Assembly (NCBI GenBank): GCA_937926785.1
Contig: CALBBQ010000005.1
Location: 182,100 to 246,099, forward strand
Source: an uncultured Bacteroidales bacterium
GTDB taxonomy: Bacteria > Bacteroidota > Bacteroidia > Bacteroidales > Tenuifilaceae
Length of the DNA stretch: 64,000 bases
Direction of reading: 5' to 3'
The position numbers and the translations under genes are program-made. Under the pieces are notes generated by a model, which did not search any database, was not told where the DNA came from, and worked only from the letters and a program-made list of their open reading frames with translations. Below are positions 26,189 through 34,990 of this stretch, piece after piece (positions within the stretch are counted from its first letter, which is position 1; each line of letters opens with the position of its first letter).

Positions 26189-26887
26189 ATGAGCCAAAAC
26201 GTTTGTCCGGGTAACATGTGTGCCGAGTGTAGCTTTAGGTCGTCCATCTTTTCTAAGCTTAACAACGCACAACTCGACGAACTTACAGCCAGTAAAACTT
26301 TCAACTTTGCCAAAAAAGGAGAGATCATTGCCAAGCAAGGCGGAAAAATCAAAGGGTTTATTTTCCTTCGGGTAGGTTTAGCAAAGCTCACCCGTGTAAA
26401 CCCCGATGGCCGTGAGCAGATCATTGGAATCGCCACGCCAAACGATTTTGTTGGCTTGCTAAGCATATTCTCGTCAAAGAATTACCAGTATAACATCATT
26501 GCCATTGAGGATTGCGAGTACTGTTGTGTGGATTATGACCTGGTGATGAACCTGATCAGCACCAACGGTGATTTTGCAAAAACGCTTCTGGAAAAAATTT
26601 CGCAGGTATCGGATTTGATGATGGGAACCCGGCTCGACCTGGAGCTGCGTCAGCTTCGTGGTCGAGTGGCCTTCATCATCTGCTACTTTGCCAATGAGGT
26701 TTACAAATCAACAACATTCAACCTCCCCATATCGCGACGCGAAATTGCAGAGCTAATAGACATGCGGGTTGAGAATGTAGTGCGCATACTTTCGGAATTT
26801 CGCCGCGATAACATCATAAAGATTGAGGGAACAACCATCGAAATTGTCGATCAGGAAAAGCTGAGGTGGATAAAAATTCACGGATAA
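26189..26887 (+). CDS. Crp/Fnr-family transcriptional regulator with FNR-like cysteines
   Basis: A 232-residue cAMP-receptor-fold regulator: an N-terminal cysteine cluster (Cys6, Cys11, Cys14), a cyclic-nucleotide-binding beta roll (~30-115), a dimer helix (~120-160) and a C-terminal winged helix (~175-230). Aligning AIEDCEYCC with E. coli FNR around its Cys122 places Cys112 exactly at that ligand position, so a 4-Cys iron-sulfur cluster is plausible. The recognition helix VENVVR (194-199) matches FNR VETISR at the three residues V, E and R. It is divergent from the SQR operon with FNR boxes in between, which makes it the obvious local regulator and probably autoregulated. Confidence 0.88.
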   Translation: MSQNVCPGNMCAECSFRSSIFSKLNNAQLDELTASKTFNFAKKGEIIAKQGGKIKGFIFLRVGLAKLTRVNPDGREQIIGIATPNDFVGLLSIFSSKNYQYNIIAIEDCEYCCVDYDLVMNLISTNGDFAKTLLEKISQVSDLMMGTRLDLELRQLRGRVAFIICYFANEVYKSTTFNLPISRREIAELIDMRVENVVRILSEFRRDNIIKIEGTTIEIVDQEKLRWIKIHG

Positions 26888-26897
26888 CCTGTTGTTG

Positions 26898-27647
26898 CTA
26901 CAACCCCTTGATTTTCCGGGTAAGCTCTGTTGAGAATACAAACTCGTTCAGCTCCTTGTTGTCGCTATCCAGGATGTTGTCCTTGCTCCCTTCCCACCAT
27001 TTTTTACCCTGATGGATAAAAATGACCTTATCGCCAATCCCCATTACCGAGTTCATGTCGTGGGTGTTAATGATGGTGGTGATGTTATACTCCTCGGTAA
27101 TCTCCTTGATTAGCTGATCGATGACTACGGCCGTTTTAGGGTCGAGCCCCGAGTTTGGTTCGTCGCAAAACAGAAACTCGGGATTTAAGGCGATGGCGCG
27201 GGCAATAGCCACACGTTTTTTCATCCCCCCGCTTATCTCGGCCGGGTATAGGTGATTTGAGTTGAGAATGTTCACACGCTTCAGGCAGAAGTTAACCCGC
27301 TCAAGCTTCTCTTCGTGTGTCATTTCGGTAAACATATCCAGGGGGAACATTACATTCTCCTCCACGGTAGCTGAGTCAAACAGCGCTGCGCCCTGGAAGA
27401 GCATACCAATTTTTTGCCTGATCTTTTTCTTTTGGTTAAAGTCGAGGTTATCAAAGCGGGTATCGTTGTAGAATATGACCCCGCCATCAATTTCATGAAG
27501 CCCAACAATGCACTTGAGTAAAACCGTTTTCCCTGATCCGCTCTGACCAATAATCAGGTTTGTTTTTCCTTTCTCAAAGGTAGCCGTAATGGAATCGAGT
27601 ACCAGTCGGCCATCAAATGACTTACACAAATCGTTTACTACTATCAC
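26898..27647 (-). CDS. MlaF-like ABC transporter ATPase
   Basis: A 249-residue ABC ATPase with Walker A GQSGSGKT (34-41), signature SGGMKKR and Walker B FLFCDEPNSGLDP. The sequence style (cytosolic ATPase for retrograde or anterograde phospholipid transport) matches MlaF. It overlaps the MlaE-like permease gene by 4 bases (ATGA). No MlaD (MCE) substrate-binding gene is adjacent, so that subunit must be encoded elsewhere. The convergent Crp/Fnr gene ends 10 bp away with no obvious terminator between. Confidence 0.9.
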   Translation of the reverse strand: MIVVNDLCKSFDGRLVLDSITATFEKGKTNLIIGQSGSGKTVLLKCIVGLHEIDGGVIFYNDTRFDNLDFNQKKKIRQKIGMLFQGAALFDSATVEENVMFPLDMFTEMTHEEKLERVNFCLKRVNILNSNHLYPAEISGGMKKRVAIARAIALNPEFLFCDEPNSGLDPKTAVVIDQLIKEITEEYNITTIINTHDMNSVMGIGDKVIFIHQGKKWWEGSKDNILDSDNKELNEFVFSTELTRKIKGL

Positions 27648-28393
27648 GACAGAAGTAATTGGGTTAGGATAAGGTTAAACAACAGGATAAATATACTACT
27701 CATAACTACGGCCTGGGTGCTGGCTCGGCCAACCTCCAGCGAACCACCCTGAACACGGTATCCATAGAAAGCCGATATGGTGGTAATTAGAAAAGCGAAC
27801 ACCACGGTTTTAATTAAGGCATAAGTAATGTAAAATGGGATAAAGGCATACTGAACCCCATCGAGGTACTCCTGTGTTGACACCACGCCGGTAAAAACAC
27901 CCACCAGCCAGCCTCCGGTAATGCCTACAATCATACTCAGAATGGAAAGAAAAGGATTAAAAAAAACCGTAGCCACAATTTTGGGTAGGATAAGGTAGCT
28001 GGCAGAGTTTATTCCCATAATCTCTAATGCATCAATTTGTTCGGTTACCCGCATGGTTCCTATTTCCGAAGCGATATTCGAACCCACCTTACCGGCAAGG
28101 ATCAGCCCAATAACTGTTGATGAGAACTCAAGTAGCATGCTGTCGCGTGTGCCCAATCCTATCAGGTACGTTGGGATAAACGGGTTCTCCATGTTATACG
28201 CCGTTTGCAGGGTGATTACGGCCCCCATAAACACCGAAATGATGGTAACTATACCAACCGACTGCAAGCCTAACTTCTCTATTTCCTTCAGGGTTTGCTG
28301 GTAGTAAACCTTTCGTTTCTCAGGTTTTGAAAAAACCTTTTTCAGCAGAAGTATGTATTCACCAAATAGCTCAATAGCGCTGAGTAGTTTCAT
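27644..28393 (-). CDS. MlaE-family lipid ABC transporter permease
   Basis: A 249-residue inner-membrane permease (DUF140/MlaE) with about five membrane helices. Typical segments are GTMRVTEQIDALEIMGI in the cytoplasmic coupling region and a long hydrophobic C-terminus. With the overlapping MlaF-like ATPase it would move phospholipids between inner and outer membrane, maintaining outer-membrane asymmetry. Length is normal for the family. Confidence 0.92.
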   Translation of the reverse strand: MKLLSAIELFGEYILLLKKVFSKPEKRKVYYQQTLKEIEKLGLQSVGIVTIISVFMGAVITLQTAYNMENPFIPTYLIGLGTRDSMLLEFSSTVIGLILAGKVGSNIASEIGTMRVTEQIDALEIMGINSASYLILPKIVATVFFNPFLSILSMIVGITGGWLVGVFTGVVSTQEYLDGVQYAFIPFYITYALIKTVVFAFLITTISAFYGYRVQGGSLEVGRASTQAVVMSSIFILLFNLILTQLLLS

Positions 28394-28562
28394 ACTTATC
28401 CGATTTCGGACTTACATTCAACCTGTGGCCGTAATGTTATCCTTTTTCCTGTTTAGCAAATTTAATGGTATAACCGATACGTTTGCAGCTTGCTTTCAAT
28501 TTATTTCATAAACCCTCAAAATCCTTTGTTCAACATAAATTCGTAAACCTGAAAAATTGAAC

Positions 28563-28570
28563 TATTTTTG
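28563..28570 (+). promoter_or_regulatory. Candidate -7 element for manC
   Basis: TATTTTTG fits the Bacteroidota TAnnTTTG consensus and ends 17 nt before the manC ATG, giving a short leader. The -33 region is not clear. Confidence 0.4.
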
Positions 28571-28587
28571 CAAAAATTTTCAAAGAA

Positions 28588-29676
28588 ATGGCTTTAAACG
28601 AGAATCTTTACTGTATAGTAATGGCAGGGGGAATAGGAAGCCGCTTTTGGCCACTCAGCCGAACAGGTAAGCCCAAGCAGTTCATTGACATACTGGGTAC
28701 AGGTAAATCGCTGCTCCAGCAGACCTTTGACAGAATGACCAAGATATGCCCCAAAGAAAACATATTGATTGTTACCAGCAGCGCCTACAGCGATTTGGTT
28801 AATGAGCAAATTCCCGGACTACATCCCTCTCAGGTACTTCTTGAGCCCCTCCGACGCAACACTGCACCATGCATTGCCTATGCCACCTATAAGATTAAAC
28901 AGAAAAACCCCAATGCTATTGCCATAGTGGCACCCAGTGATCATCTGATTCTTAACGAATCCACTTTTATAGACACCCTCCGGAAAGCCGTTGATTTTGC
29001 CTCGGACACAAATGCGCTCATAACCCTTGGCATTCAACCTAACCGCCCTGAAACCGGTTACGGTTACATTCAAATTGGTAAACCGGTTAAAGATATCAGC
29101 TCGCTTTATAAGGTTAAAACCTTTACAGAGAAACCCAACCTTGAACTTGCCAAAAAGTTTCTGGAAAGCGGTGAATTTTTCTGGAATTCGGGACTATTCG
29201 TGTGGAGCATCAACTCAATTACCCTAGCGCTTGAAAAACATTTACCCGAAGTAAACACCCTATTCAAAGAGATTGCCCACGTTTACGGTACCGATAAGGA
29301 AACCGAAACCATTGCTAATGCCTACTCGGAATGCAGGAATATTTCTATAGACTACGGTGTGATGGAAAAGGCCGATAACGTGTTTGTGGTTTGCTCCGAA
29401 TTCGGATGGTCCGACCTGGGTACATGGGGCTCGCTTTACACCCACCTACCCCACGATAGTAATGGCAATGCTGGCATTGCCAAAAACCTCATGCTCTACC
29501 AAACCCAGAACTCTCTCTTCAATATTCCCGGCAACAAGCTGGCTGTTATTCAAGGCCTGGATGATTTCATTGTTGTTGACACCGAAGATGTCCTACTTAT
29601 TTGTCGCAAGCAGGACGAGCAGCAAATAAAAAACTATGTTAATGATGTGCTGATCTCCCGGAAAGAGTTTTCCTAA
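28588..29676 (+). CDS. manC: Mannose-1-phosphate guanylyltransferase
   Basis: A 362-residue nucleotidyltransferase that makes GDP-mannose from mannose-1-phosphate and GTP for cell-surface glycans. The N-terminal signature AGGIGSRFWPLSRTGKPKQF (residues 13-32) and the later FTEKP segment with the substrate lysine are diagnostic. It lacks the C-terminal isomerase domain of bifunctional enzymes, so it is the single-function form usual in Bacteroidota. It is monocistronic: a divergent mla pair lies upstream and a hairpin downstream. Confidence 0.93.
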   Translation: MALNENLYCIVMAGGIGSRFWPLSRTGKPKQFIDILGTGKSLLQQTFDRMTKICPKENILIVTSSAYSDLVNEQIPGLHPSQVLLEPLRRNTAPCIAYATYKIKQKNPNAIAIVAPSDHLILNESTFIDTLRKAVDFASDTNALITLGIQPNRPETGYGYIQIGKPVKDISSLYKVKTFTEKPNLELAKKFLESGEFFWNSGLFVWSINSITLALEKHLPEVNTLFKEIAHVYGTDKETETIANAYSECRNISIDYGVMEKADNVFVVCSEFGWSDLGTWGSLYTHLPHDSNGNAGIAKNLMLYQTQNSLFNIPGNKLAVIQGLDDFIVVDTEDVLLICRKQDEQQIKNYVNDVLISRKEFS

Positions 29677-29701
29677 AGAATTACAAAAGCTTTAAATGAA
29701 A

Positions 29702-29727
29702 AAGGCCATCGTTGCTGCGATGGCCTT
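29702..29727. terminator. Terminator between manC and the convergent T9SS operon
   Basis: A perfect 10-bp stem AAGGCCATCG/CGATGGCCTT with a 6-nt loop. On the minus strand the right arm continues into TTTTTC, a good terminator for the gldKLMN operon whose last stop is 20 nt away. On the plus strand it can also serve manC although the T tract is weaker. Confidence 0.82.
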
Positions 29728-29746
29728 CTGTTATCTAGTTAAACCA

Positions 29747-30622
29747 CTAGTACTCCCAAAGGTCGTGCTCAAAGTTGAAGATGTTGGTCTTTATTCTCTC
29801 TCCTTCAAGCAATGTCTGTAAACCTGTGAAGGTATAATCGGTAATCAACCTGTTATCCCAAACGTTCGATTCGCGAATGATGTAGGAATCGAAGTGGCGC
29901 TTCCAGAAAAGGTCATCAAAAGATATGCGTTGAGCATCGTTGAAGGCATTAAACACATCGGTATTGGCAAGCACGCTTCGTGCTTCAGGGAAGTAAACCC
30001 AGAAGGTTTGTACACGCTGAATCTGCCCGGAGGGTTCTTCCTCACCACCAGTTTTCAGGATCTGAAGCTTGTGCAGAATGGGGCAAATTCCTATTATGCG
30101 CACCTCCATTACAGAACGTTGCTTATCAAAAAACCAATCTTCCTTTATAAGGAGCTCTTTTATATCGCCCCAGCGGATCTGGCCCTTAATGGTAACATCT
30201 ACCTCTTGCCCGTTTTCGTCAATCTGTTTATCAGGTCTATCCTCAGCGCCAAGGTTTTTAACCACTTGTTCGTAAGACATACGAGTAGTGAATTCATCAT
30301 CTATAGGATCGTACGCATTAATCTCGTTAAACTTTATAGCTCTTACCAAGCGCTGAACCAGACTTTCTCTATCCTGCATCAATTCAGTGGGATAGTATAG
30401 AGGATAATTCATTTTCTGCCTAAGGTCAATTATACGCCAGATTCGCTTTGACCAAAGTACGTCAGACTCCCTTACAAACTGATAGGGTATGGGAATGCGT
30501 GCTGGCATGGTTTCACGTGTATAAAACCCGTCGCGTTCCAAACTTTCTTTCCTATCCTGAGCCTGTAAGGCAAAAGAGGATATGATTAACAATGATCCTG
30601 TTAGCAGTAGAATCCTTTTCAT
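29747..30622 (-). CDS. gldN: Type IX secretion system periplasmic protein GldN/PorN
   Basis: A 291-residue exported protein (signal peptide to about residue 21, ALQAQD) of the GldN/PorN family. The usual ERDGFYTRE segment follows the signal, and the C-terminal half is rich in charged and aromatic residues. GldN joins GldK in the periplasmic ring of the type IX secretion system, which exports proteins with a C-terminal sorting domain and powers gliding in some relatives. It is the last gene of porP-gldK-gldL-gldM-gldN, 7 nt after gldM, followed by a terminator. Confidence 0.93.
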   Translation of the reverse strand: MKRILLLTGSLLIISSFALQAQDRKESLERDGFYTRETMPARIPIPYQFVRESDVLWSKRIWRIIDLRQKMNYPLYYPTELMQDRESLVQRLVRAIKFNEINAYDPIDDEFTTRMSYEQVVKNLGAEDRPDKQIDENGQEVDVTIKGQIRWGDIKELLIKEDWFFDKQRSVMEVRIIGICPILHKLQILKTGGEEEPSGQIQRVQTFWVYFPEARSVLANTDVFNAFNDAQRISFDDLFWKRHFDSYIIRESNVWDNRLITDYTFTGLQTLLEGERIKTNIFNFEHDLWEY

Positions 30623-30629
30623 GGTAGTA

Positions 30630-32270
30630 TTATCTAATCTTTATAACCAAATCGTTCAACTCTACAACATCTCCGCTTGGGCCAACAGCCTTAACATCTG
30701 TAATAGCAACCTGATTGCCTGTACGTAGTGAGCCTATAATTCGCTTCTGCTCATCGGTAAAACGAGAGCTGTTTGATTCGCGCTCCTGGAGGAATCCACC
30801 AATTGTAGCTGAAAGTTTGAAGCTAACCACCTTGTACTTCAGGTCGAAGTCGAAATCCTGAGGCATCTCGGCAATAATTCCAAGCGAGGCTTCCAATTGG
30901 TTTTTCTCGGCAATCTTTCCGGTTATACCGATAATTTTTGGTGTAGGAGGCGGTACACGCTTAACGCGGAATGTTTTGGTTCCCATGGCCACTTTACGTT
31001 TACCCTCCATTTCGGCATATACGGTTATATCCACAGTGGGAGCACCTCCGCCGGGCTGAACAATATAACTACCCAGTGATGCTTGCTTAATTGTACCCCG
31101 CGAAATGGTAGCCGAAACCTTATCGGGTGCAACTCCGGGTAATGATATATCTACGGGGTTATCAACACCAAGGTAAAGCACGTTCATCTTAGTAGGGGCA
31201 ATAACTACATTGGGCGGAATGACTGAATAGGAATGTTTAAATGGTTTGCGAACAATAGAACCGTCAGGAGCTTTCATTTCTATAAGCCCTTGCCAATTTA
31301 CAGGTCCGGTTGAAGAAGCTTTTCGAGTAAACAGTGCCCTGCCATTCTTTCCTACAGGTACTTCTTCGGTATTACCAATGGGTTTATATTCGTAGGTTCT
31401 GGTTGTGCTGTTATAGGTTGAGTCGTACCTGCACAAGTAAACCTTAGGAGCCTGAGTGGTATCGGAGGCAGCAAGGAAAATCTCTGCTCTAAACTCAGTC
31501 CCCTGGAAAACTATGTTGGAGTTGGGAATTACCGTTGCAGAGAGCACGTTGAACTTAAAATCAGATGCGCCAATATTTCCAAGTAGGTAGTTCAATATTT
31601 CGGCTTCAGTGTTAAGTATATCAACCTGAACCTTGGTAAGCTGAGGAATTACGGCAATCAACGGGATATGCTCAAAACGTGCACTTTCCCAACTGTTATG
31701 TGTTCCATCCTCCTTAACCGGGGGATCATCGGTATTCAGGATCCCGTTGATTGACTTTATAAGTTCTGCACCTTTATCAGGGTCAATCTGCTTCACAATG
31801 TACTCCCGAAAATCAACTATTTTTTGTTTTAAAACTTTTGCTTTCCCTGAACCCTCAAAACCGATCAGAATATTAGCAGCCACATCCAAATCGCTTTTCC
31901 CTTGAATCAACTCACTAATTACCTCTCCATTTTGCACGGCAGGGGTTTCGGGACCTTCGGATGCCTTTACAACTTCAATCTTGAGTTCCTGAACATAATC
32001 ATATATTTCGCGGGCTTTTTTCTTGATCTCGTCTGCTTTTTCCTTAAAAGGGCCAACTTTAACCGGGTTAACCTGGTAAACGGCATCGAACTGGCTGTAT
32101 AGTTTATCGTTTTTTAATCGGTAATTCTCTGTGGTTCGCGATAAGCCATTGTCAACTAATACGAAAGCCTCCAAAACTTCAGACGATACGTTTAGGGCAA
32201 GCATAGCTGTCAGCACGAGGTACATCATGCCGATCATCTTTTGCCTGGGAGTCTCTTTTCCGTGTGCCAT
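30630..32270 (-). CDS. gldM: Type IX secretion system motor protein GldM/PorM
   Basis: A 546-residue protein. Its short cytoplasmic start (GKETPRQKMIGMMYLVLTAM) leads into the single transmembrane helix that packs with GldL. A long periplasmic part of four beta-rich domains follows and ends in LVIKIR. GldM transmits the motion produced by the GldL/GldM ion-driven motor to the GldK/GldN ring. Length and the opening motif are typical. It starts 32 nt after gldL. Confidence 0.95.
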   Translation of the reverse strand: MAHGKETPRQKMIGMMYLVLTAMLALNVSSEVLEAFVLVDNGLSRTTENYRLKNDKLYSQFDAVYQVNPVKVGPFKEKADEIKKKAREIYDYVQELKIEVVKASEGPETPAVQNGEVISELIQGKSDLDVAANILIGFEGSGKAKVLKQKIVDFREYIVKQIDPDKGAELIKSINGILNTDDPPVKEDGTHNSWESARFEHIPLIAVIPQLTKVQVDILNTEAEILNYLLGNIGASDFKFNVLSATVIPNSNIVFQGTEFRAEIFLAASDTTQAPKVYLCRYDSTYNSTTRTYEYKPIGNTEEVPVGKNGRALFTRKASSTGPVNWQGLIEMKAPDGSIVRKPFKHSYSVIPPNVVIAPTKMNVLYLGVDNPVDISLPGVAPDKVSATISRGTIKQASLGSYIVQPGGGAPTVDITVYAEMEGKRKVAMGTKTFRVKRVPPPTPKIIGITGKIAEKNQLEASLGIIAEMPQDFDFDLKYKVVSFKLSATIGGFLQERESNSSRFTDEQKRIIGSLRTGNQVAITDVKAVGPSGDVVELNDLVIKIR

Positions 32271-32302
32271 AGGCGTTTAAGTACAGGTATTTTGTTTAAA
32301 TG

Positions 32303-33571
32303 CTACTTGCCATTCGATAGCGCATTGATGGCTGTAAGCATGTTACCGTATATGCTATTAAGTGATGCTATATTGCTGTTCAACTTTTCAACGGCAAGCT
32401 TGAATTTTTCGGTTTCTTCCACGGTGTAGTTTAACTTCTTCACCATACCATCAACTCCCTGATAAAGCTTTTCAGCTTCCTTGAGTCGCTCATTGGTTTC
32501 TTTGAGATGCAGTTCATGAGCAGCATTTAGAGCCGCCATATTCTTATTGAGCTTTTCAAGCTGTTCTTTGTAACCGGTACTTCCATCGGTAATAATGGTT
32601 CCATTTACCTTCATGGCTTCGGCAAGTTGCTGATAGGTACTTGCTACCTGAGCAGCCGTTTGGTTGTAGGTATTTGCAAGGCCATCGGCTGAGGTTTTCA
32701 GGTTTGTTGCTACGGATTCAGCAGAACCCACAATTCGTTCGCTTACCTTTTGTCCTGCATTTGTAAGCTCTGCCTCAAGATTCTTAACTGATTGGTTTAC
32801 ACCATCCATAAAGTTCTTTCCGCTTTCCGACATCACGCCGGCAGCCTGTTGTATGTTTTGATTAAGGACGTTCATCGATTCATTGAGCGCATGACCGCTT
32901 TGTGAGTAGTTTTGAGTGAAGGTATTTACAGACTCAGAGGCTTTAGAAAGTTTTTCGTTGAAGTCTTTTACTACTGCTGATGAATTAGAGATATCGGCGA
33001 TTTTGCTTGAAGCCTCGCTTAACTTATTCAAACCAGCGCTTACCTTATCAAAAAGAGCGGGGCTTATTTCTGCATTTTCTAGCATCTTGTTAAACTTCTC
33101 GGTGAAAATGAGAGCACCGGGAACGCCAACTACTTGTTGGGGTGCAGCGACTGCTGCGGCAGGCTGAGCAACTGGTGCTGCAGGTGCTGCAGGAGCTGTC
33201 GGGGCTGCTATTCCACCACCTGCAGGTAATGACGCCAAAACACTTGTAATGATTTGCTGTACATCTTCGGCTGTGAGACCCTGGTTGCGTGAGCGACGAT
33301 AGCCTGATATTTCTTCCTCTTCGGACATTCCGGTGAGTTCAGGGTATACCAAAGTCCAGTCTACCTCTTCGTGAATGGGTTCAAAAGCTGAAAAGAAGAA
33401 GATAATGGATTCTGTACCCATACCCAGGAAGAGCATCGTACCCGCGCCTTTGAGGTGAAGTATCTTGAAAAGCGCACCAAGAATTACCACTGACGCACCC
33501 CATCCATATAGGTACTTCATAAAGGTTTTCCATTTCTTGGAGGTTACAATTTCTTCAATATTTATCTTCAT
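32303..33571 (-). CDS. gldL: Type IX secretion system motor protein GldL/PorL (extended C-terminal coiled coil)
   Basis: 422 residues from ATG at 33571; the TTG 18 nt upstream is less likely. Two membrane helices (about 17-38 and 44-64) carry buried charged residues Lys36 and Glu54, the pattern of the GldL stator-like motor. Flavobacterial GldL is about half this size. Here an Ala/Pro-rich linker (near residues 115-150) leads into a ~250-residue predicted coiled coil facing the cytoplasm, as in larger PorL forms. The gene lies between gldK (33 nt) and gldM (32 nt). Confidence 0.93.
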   Translation of the reverse strand: MKINIEEIVTSKKWKTFMKYLYGWGASVVILGALFKILHLKGAGTMLFLGMGTESIIFFFSAFEPIHEEVDWTLVYPELTGMSEEEEISGYRRSRNQGLTAEDVQQIITSVLASLPAGGGIAAPTAPAAPAAPVAQPAAAVAAPQQVVGVPGALIFTEKFNKMLENAEISPALFDKVSAGLNKLSEASSKIADISNSSAVVKDFNEKLSKASESVNTFTQNYSQSGHALNESMNVLNQNIQQAAGVMSESGKNFMDGVNQSVKNLEAELTNAGQKVSERIVGSAESVATNLKTSADGLANTYNQTAAQVASTYQQLAEAMKVNGTIITDGSTGYKEQLEKLNKNMAALNAAHELHLKETNERLKEAEKLYQGVDGMVKKLNYTVEETEKFKLAVEKLNSNIASLNSIYGNMLTAINALSNGK

Positions 33572-33604
33572 AGTTGGAAATGTTTTCAATTGAACATAAA
33601 AAGT

Positions 33605-34933
33605 CTATTTAGCACCCAGGTATGAGCGAACGCATCTGAACCCGATGTAGGATTTTGCAGAATCCTGGTACTCGTATGTACGTTGACCCACCTGCAGAAA
33701 GAAGCTGATATCTTTCCATGACCCACCACGAACTACTTTGCGTTTCAGGGCAGGCAAGTCAGATGGTTTAGCATTGTACTTATAGTCAGGGTTCATGTCG
33801 TGCATGAAGGAGTAGGCACTTTCGTCGTAGGCGTTAGCAGTCCACTCGGCAACATTACCAGCCATGTCGTAAAGGCCATAATCGTTGGGCTCGTATGTTC
33901 CTACAGGAATGGGTATCAACCCACCATCGTCAACGTAGTTACCGCGCAGGGGTTTAAAGTTAGCAAGGAAGCAACCCTCCATGTTGCGGGTATAGGGACC
34001 ACCCCATGGGTACATGCTATGATTTAGGTTCCCTCGAGCTGCGTATTCCCATTCTGCCTCGGTTGGTAAGCGATAGTCCTGAATGGTAATACCTTCAGGG
34101 GCAAGGTACTTGTTTAACAGCTGCGTACGCCATATACAGAATGCTGTTGCCTGTTTCCAGGTTACACCAACAACAGGGTAGTTGTCGAATGCAGGGTGCC
34201 AGAAGTAGCTGTTTGTATAAGGTTCGTTAAAGGCATAGGTAAAATCAGCTACCCAGCAGAGAGTATCGGGATAAACGTTTACCTTATCGCGCATGATGAA
34301 GCTTTGACGGTTATCCACCTTCACTTTTTCGCCAAGGCTATTGATAACCTCACCCTGATCGTAGCTTAATGTTTCGTAGTTATAACGATTGTGTTTCTGG
34401 GCTGCCTGCTTGATATCAATCCAGTAGTACTCGTAAAAAAGCTTGCGGGTGTCAATCTCTTTCCTTCCAAAGAAAGCATCCTCTTTGGAGTAGTACATGG
34501 CGTTCAGCGCTTCGCGCTGCTCTTCATCTTCCAAATCGATGGGGACCTCCCAATTCAGTACTGGCGGGTCGAGAGGGTTGCCAAACTCGTCCTCGGTGAT
34601 CAGGAACTCGTCGTTGATTTCACCAAGTAAACGGCGAGCGATGGAGTCCCTTACGTAGAATACAAACTGCCGGTACTGGTTATTGGTGATTTCAGTTTGG
34701 TCCATCCAGAAGGCATCAACCGAAACGGTTTTGGTGGGTGCATTGATGGCCCAAGCCACATCCTGGTCGTTATTACCAAGGGTGAATGAACCCATAGGGA
34801 TAAAAACCATACCAAGAGGTGTTGGCTCTGTGAAACTTTTCCGTCCTGGAACTCCGGTTAGTTCGCCAGTGTTTCCAGGCCCGCAACCGTAAAGTAGGGC
34901 CACCGCAACAGCTATGGAAAGAAATTTTTTCAT
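33605..34933 (-). CDS. gldK: Type IX secretion system lipoprotein GldK/PorK
   Basis: About 442 residues from ATG at 34933; the TTG at 34954 is rejected. A lipoprotein signal with lipobox LLYGC (Cys17) is followed by a formylglycine-generating-enzyme-like (sulfatase-modifying factor) domain. Visible motifs are FTLGNNDQDVAW, DYRLPTEAEWEYAARG, YDMAGNVAEWTANAY and KVVRGGSW. GldK forms the outer-membrane-associated ring with GldN. The FGE fold is used structurally here. It lies 57 nt after the PorP-like gene. Confidence 0.95.
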   Translation of the reverse strand: MKKFLSIAVAVALLYGCGPGNTGELTGVPGRKSFTEPTPLGMVFIPMGSFTLGNNDQDVAWAINAPTKTVSVDAFWMDQTEITNNQYRQFVFYVRDSIARRLLGEINDEFLITEDEFGNPLDPPVLNWEVPIDLEDEEQREALNAMYYSKEDAFFGRKEIDTRKLFYEYYWIDIKQAAQKHNRYNYETLSYDQGEVINSLGEKVKVDNRQSFIMRDKVNVYPDTLCWVADFTYAFNEPYTNSYFWHPAFDNYPVVGVTWKQATAFCIWRTQLLNKYLAPEGITIQDYRLPTEAEWEYAARGNLNHSMYPWGGPYTRNMEGCFLANFKPLRGNYVDDGGLIPIPVGTYEPNDYGLYDMAGNVAEWTANAYDESAYSFMHDMNPDYKYNAKPSDLPALKRKVVRGGSWKDISFFLQVGQRTYEYQDSAKSYIGFRCVRSYLGAK

Positions 34934-34990
34934 ACGGTTTCGTTTATTAAGCAAATAACGTAATTTTTTTCTTTCAATTGTAAAAAAACT

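Noticed and set aside
33569..34954. TTG starts extending gldK and gldL at the N-terminus
   Set aside because: The ATG starts at 34933 and 33571 place the lipoprotein signal and first membrane helix at normal distances, so the TTG extensions are unnecessary.
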